This document shows, piece by piece, positions 1 through 6,200 of a stretch of DNA of 8,958 nucleotides (positions within the stretch are counted from its first letter, which is position 1; each line of letters begins with the position of its first letter). The position numbers were made by a program, and so were the translations under genes. Origin of the DNA: CACKLF01 sp002725175 (GTDB lineage Bacteria > Pseudomonadota > Alphaproteobacteria > Rhodobacterales > Rhodobacteraceae); assembly GCA_002725175.2 (NCBI GenBank), contig PBQX02000017.1:1-8958 (forward strand), written 5' to 3'. The notes beneath the pieces were generated by a model. It did not search any database. It was given only the letters and a program-made list of their open reading frames with translations, and was not told the origin of the DNA.

Positions 1-219
1 GATATGGCAAATAATTATTTTTCCCTCGTTACTATCATACGCCCAATGATGAATTGCATAAATGGACCCATTAGCATCAGAAAAGGTTCCAAATGTATTT
101 GGATTACTCCCAAAAGAATTATTCTCCCAATAACTATTTGTTATTGTTCCATCTGTTGCAACAATGAAATTGCCGTCTGAACTATCATAACCCAAGTAAT
201 TCACATCTTCTGGAACGGC
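1..219 (-). other. Third W-x-x-D hairpin-like region, cut by the window edge (residues 2914-2986)
   Basis: This follows discoidin copy B just as residues 943-1138 follow copy A. It contains YLGYDSSDGNFIV (from residue 2921) and WAYDSNEGKIII (residues 2972-2983), which align with WALDTDGNVIV and WTMDTDNNLVL elsewhere. The reading frame is still open at position 1, so the module and the protein continue beyond the window. Confidence 0.45.
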
Positions 220-3200
220 ATAATATGCTAATTCTGAAATTAATAGTCCAGTTTTTTCATTTGTTGATACAACCCATAAACGATAATACCTATATGCACC
301 CGGATTCTGTATTCTGTATTCATTATAGGGTATGTCATTTAGATTACCACCATTATTTGTGTGACCAATATCATCATTATTAATGCCAGTTCTAATATCA
401 AGAATTGTCCAATTCACATCATCATTAGAACCCTCTATTCTCCAATCACGCGGTAACTGTTCTGCACGCGCAATTCCATCTGATGCACTTGTGCCGCCAC
501 GAGCCCATAAACGATAAAATCCAATATTCTTTCTATTGTTTCCTACATCAAATTTAATCCATTCATTCTCACCATAATCGGCTCCACCATGTTCATTATG
601 CGTTTGCCATCTGTTTTCTCGTGTTACATTGTTATCAAAAGCAACAAATGCACCGTGAACTGAATATTCATTACTTGCACTTGCAATCCCTTGAGCACCA
701 CCAGTTCCATTCAAGCCACCTGCTCCAATATGGGGTTGTGAATTATCAAATATAGTACCAAAGTCTTTTGGTAGTTTTGTATATGGAACGCGGAATCCAT
801 CTAATCGAGCAAATTCTATTTTTGAAATTCTTTTATTCATTTTGATTTTCAAATGACGTTGGTAAAATAGTAATGGATTAATCTGCGCCCATGACACAGT
901 AAATGGAGAACCATAACCTTGAACAACCCCTTGGTCGTTCGCCTGTCCGCTACCATATATATAGCCTTGGAAAGCCTGGTGGAAACCATATAGGTCCTTA
1001 GTCACATCTTTCGTACGATTATCCATACCCTGAGATGAACCCCAATTTTTATGAGGTTCTGAATCAATACCAATCGAGACCATAGTGTAATTATGCGGAA
1101 TAAAAAATTCAATTTCATCTTTTAGAATTGGTGTATTTGAACCAAAACTATAGGAGGATGTATTCCATTGACTCGTGCCGCTAGCAGTAGATCCACCAAC
1201 AATACCACCATACTTCATAAAATGATTCTGAGTGCCTGTTTGTGCAATACTACGGCACGAAAGACCGTCGCTATTGTTATTGGTTAATCTATGAGAATAT
1301 ATATCAAAAATCCTTGGATACATACTCTTTATTTCAGATAAGTTTAACGCTTTGTTTACTACTCTTATATCATATATTTGACTTCCATCTGTATTGTACT
1401 CAAAGCCGTGGTGCGGAGAATATCTTGACCTACCAATTATAAATTTTCCTACCATATCTTTTAGAGTATATCTCTGACCAGTGCTACTATTAACGCTTGG
1501 TAAAAATCTCGCATAGAACTTTAATTCATCGTTTAGATAAATCTGCATACGAACATAACCATCCGATTCAACTTTAAATGTAAAGACAAGATGTTGTTCG
1601 CCATCGCCTAGAACAATCTGATTTGGATCCCATGATGAATTGCCGGAGTAAGTGTTGTTTCCTTGATGTGTACCAATCCACGGAGTTCCGTCCGAACCCC
1701 TATATCCAAATAAATAATTAGCTGAATAACCATTAGTAGCATAATTTCCCTCAAGAGTGTCTAAATAGAGGGGGGCTATCATATTTACGTAGTATTTGCC
1801 ATACATATAACCATGCAATTGTATCTTCATCCCATCATTGTTGAAAGCTGAGCTTGCAGAGTAAAACTGTACCCCTCCGTATGAAAAATCTGCGCGATCG
1901 TCGCAATAATTTAGATAAGATATACTAAATTCAGTATCACTAGCATTCAAATAATTATCTATTACGATAATCCCGCTTGAACCATTGTGTAGACTCCATC
2001 GACATAAATCAGCATTATAAGTACAATTGGGAGCGACCCAAATATTACCCTGATTGATTCTGAATCGAGCTTGCTCATTAGTGATGGAAGTGGAATTGAA
2101 ATCAGAATCATCAGCACCCTTCACCCCACGCGAACCATAATTGAACGCATACTGGTCATTGTTGAAAAATTTCGCATGAAGCCAATTATGAACAGTTGTT
2201 TTTACAGCAAAATGACTTACTTCTGTACCAGGACAAAGATCCTCAGTAAATGAATTTACATACATAGCCTGACCACCAATTATACAATGGTTTATAAAAC
2301 TCTTCCGTATTGTTCCTCTTAGTGAATCAGTGAAGCCAGTCCAACCTACTCGTTTATGCTGACTTGGATCTCTTAAACCATCCTTCCAAGTACTGCTCCA
2401 GCTACCACCTCGAGGATGATTATTTTCTTTATGCGGAATACCATTCACATACCAAATTACCCCCATTCCATCGGCAGTAATTTCAAATGAATGTTTAGTC
2501 TCCCCTAGTTCCAATGGCACATTCCAATTCTTCCAGGATCCGCCCCCACCCGAGTGATATTCGTCATGCGCTGTAGGCAAAACAGAGAGGAGCCAACCTG
2601 GTCCACCTACATTATTATTTGTATTGACATTGTAATACATACCAAGAAATATTCTTAAAGTATCATGAATATTCACGGCAGGTATAGGATAATATTCACC
2701 TAAAGCACTTATGTGAGCCTCAATATGCGACATAGATAAAATGTTGGTATTTGTANNCCATGTTGGAAGAGTTTCTANGTTTACAACTATTTCACACACT
2801 CTGCCAGGACCCATTTCAAAACCGTCTTGTACAATTATATCACCTACTTGCCAATCACCCGCCGCATTTGTGCCATGAGGATGTTTTCTTCCAGTATTAT
2901 AGTTTGTGCTGCTACCCATTAATGATAAAATATGGATTGGATCTGATTCTCCATTATTACGAATTCTTCTTACATTAAACCAAGCCCCGTCTTGATGAGC
3001 TCCATGCCAACCGTTTGTACCAAACGCATTCAACCATTCCTGTCTATCAAAGCTAAAATATCTCCCATCTGTCTGATTTACATTTTCACCAAGACCCGTC
3101 ACAACAACGTGAGCAGGAGTAACAGCTGTATGTGAGTAGTTTGGTGCTGCTGCACCATCTATACCACGTTTCCAAAACTTTTCATTATTTGCATCATCCC

Positions 3201-6200
3201 ATCCCGAATAAAATCCGTCCCTAACACGTATCCATTGATTCTCACCAGAATTGAATTTTATTGGTAAAGCATCATCAAAGTATAGTGTCGCCTGGGTCGG
3301 GAGTGTTCCACATACATACCATCCACTTTGATGAGTTATTGTTTCTGAAAAAACCTCATTACCATTAACCAAAATCCTTGCGGTAGGATAATCTGCTATT
3401 AATTCAATGACCGTACTATTAATTTGACCGTGATCAGGACTAATTACACCGCCCGTATTGATGGACCCCGTAGGCCACCAAGTGAAAGTTCCCGCAGCAT
3501 TTTGCCACCCAGCATGAAGATCCACTGAATTTGACATTATTTGAAAGCACTCTTGATTTGCCGGACCACTTCCAGCCGTCGCTTGTCCAAGAGTCCTTGA
3601 ATAGGCATCGAGAGAATATGATGACAAACCAAAGAGAAAGTTATTATTATGAACAGTCGGTGTCCAGCATCTAAACTTCACACGGAAATATTGATTCGTT
3701 CTTGATTCAATACTTCTGCCCTGACCATGGTTGTAATAACTATAAACATTACCAGTAGTACTTCCAGCATGCAAAACACCTCTCCAATAAGTAATGCCAC
3801 TCGTTGGTATAGCATCTGGTCCATCCATTCTAAAAACTGGGATACCACCAATATGTGGACCATTTCTATGAGCAGCATGAGATGGCATAAATAATAACGG
3901 GTCACTATTAAGCAAATAGTCTGCTGTATTACCACGTATATATAATAGATGATTAAAAGGATTATTAACTAATGGTGCATACACAGTTGGTTCATCTTTA
4001 ATAGACATTCTACCAGAATCATAAAGATTTTTAATAGATGCTTGACTTAATTGTCTATTATATACGCGAATATCGTAAAACTTCTTAAACGTACCAAGAG
4101 TAGCGTGCACATCTGATAAATGCCCCACACCAATATTCATTTGTTTAAATATAATTGTGGGATCATCTACTCCAAATCTATAAAATGCTTGATGCTCTAA
4201 ATTACCATCAAAATACATTCTAATCAGCCAATATTTTCCAGTTTCATGAACTTCCCACCATCCAGGTGCATCAGCCAGAACGAGCGAACACTCAGGATGT
4301 GTATAATCTACAAGTTTGGCAGTCATCGTAAACATAATTGCATCGCCAGTATTTCCATCATAGGCGAAAGCTTTAGCAGTATCATTTTCACCACCTCCAG
4401 TACCATACCATTTTTCGTCAATCTTTTCCCTTAACCAAACTGGATTATAAGTTTGGTTGGTATACCCGAAACCATGGGAAATAACTTTTTGCCAATTGTT
4501 TGCCCAATATCCAAAACCTGGGGCGACCGCGGTGCTTGAAATAGCTTGATTAAAAGCAATATATATAAGACCTTTGTGACTTGCAGACGTATGTTTAACA
4601 AACCTAAAAGATAATGTAAATTCGGTGTCATTTTTCTTTAAAGCATTTTCAATTCGGATATGATTATCGAGACCTCTAACATCCGAACCAGTCCACATCT
4701 TATTATTTTCATCAAATGAATACCCAGAAACTAATGGTACTATAACATAACCAAGTTTATTAGGTATTAAATTAGGAATATGCGTTATTCCATTATCATA
4801 TCGATACGCAGTATTCGTCAATTCGCTACCAGCGACAACTGGTGGTGTATTTATTCTATCATCACTATTTGTAGCCGCTAATAATACTAAATTCTTCATA
4901 TGGTTAAATGGAGGAGTTATAGTCTCACTTCTTAACTCTTCCACAGTTAATAGACTCCCGAAAAATTGATGACACCATATATCAAATCCTCCCTTGTTGT
5001 CATGACGTTGATTATGTCCATTTTCTGGAGAACATCCAATACAATATATTCCACTTTCAAAGAANTTCGACGACGTATGGTTATAATGTCCAGTTTGAAC
5101 AATTTCCATTGTATATCCTGTACCGAAAACAGACGAACTTCCTCCGTTTNNTCTGTTTTGAGTATTTGAAATATCTTGAAGTTCAAAATCAATATATAAT
5201 TTTGTCCTTTTATTTTTATAATCCCATGCTAATCCTAAATGATGCCAATGACCATCAGTAAAGTTCACACTTGGTTGAAAATCGTTCCAGAGACCCAAGN
5301 NATCTTTATCCCTATAGCTAAANCNGAAATCGTCTTCACCACCTGGACTATGAGAAACCCACATAGTAATATATGAGACTGTGCCATTTGAAGGAAGATA
5401 TGTTTCAAACAACAGATAGCCATAATNGAAGCCATAGCCAACCTTGACATCCAGTTTTTCTGGAATTTTATACCAACAAGAATAGGTCCAGTTTGAATCA
5501 AAATTAAATGGTGAATTTTTTCGAGGGAAATCTAGATTAATATCATAATTTGGATCGCACATTGTTACACCTCCTTGNAAAGGAATACTCATACCTCCTG
5601 TATTACTTGTTGTTACTACCCAATCTCCCGAAGAATCTCTTAAATTATATTNNCCAACCATTTTACCATTTGTATCGTATGATTGTTTTGTAACACTCAA
5701 TCTTCCAGAACTACTCATATGAACCCATGGATAAAGAGCTTCTAACCCCGTAGTATTGGATATTCCTATGTTTTCTATTACTCTTTCAAAATTGTCGGAT
5801 TTAATAAAGGTCCATCCAGCTCCCGACNGAGTAGTTGAATCGTTATATAGGGTTCGTATAGCTAATTGCGAAGTTATTGGATAGTCATCCCAATTTGTTG
5901 TTGAACCCGGAGGATTAAAATATTTACTCGTTCCTGTAATAACTTTTCCTCTAATTGTAGTCTTTATAAACAATCTGTCTGAAGGTCTGACTACTCCTAC
6001 AATCACATTACCGTCAGTATCTAAAGCCCAGCATTCTGATTGTAAATGAGTTGTCCCATCCGTAGGATCAATAATAACCCCAATATTCTGAGTTCCAAAA
6101 CCGTCTGGGGATATTTCTATCCATGGTGATTCATAATATGCTAATTCTGANATNANTANTCCANNTTTNTNATTNGNTGATACAACCCATAAACGATAAT

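Larger units (their letters stand above)
220..726 (-). other. F5/8 type C (discoidin-like) domain, copy B (residues 2745-2913)
   Basis: Fully resolved copy: GAGGLNGTGGAQGIASASNE, AFDNNVTRENRWQTHNEHGG, GENEWIKFDVGNNRKNIGFY, LWARGGTSASDG, LPRDWRIEGSNDDVNWTILD, IPYNEYRIQNPGAYRYYRLW and ISELAYY in order. The 'A-F-D-x-x-x-x-x-R-W', 'E-W-I-K-F-D-V-G', 'W-R-I-E-G-S-N-D-x-x-x-W-T' and 'Y-R-Y-Y-R' stations and a length of about 169 residues fit the discoidin family. Its function is probably sugar or surface binding. At resolved positions it is nearly identical to copy A except in two short patches and one loop. Confidence 0.8.

Noticed and set aside
1242..2978. Short plus-strand frames at 1242-1442, 2071-2253 and 2751-2978
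   Set aside because: Each is antisense to well-resolved LamG or beta-sandwich coding sequence and shows no conserved pattern or plausible start region.
3678..3935. Minus-strand open frame of 85 codons, hydrophobic in appearance
   Set aside because: It is in a different frame from the giant ORF, which reads coherently here into a beta-sandwich protein. Runs of Val, Leu and Ile arise from reading the Asn/Thr-rich coding sequence out of frame.
4431..5501. Further short minus-strand frames (4431-4631, 4947-5192, 5265-5501)
   Set aside because: They are out of frame with the LamG-encoding frame covering the same DNA and have no recognisable features.
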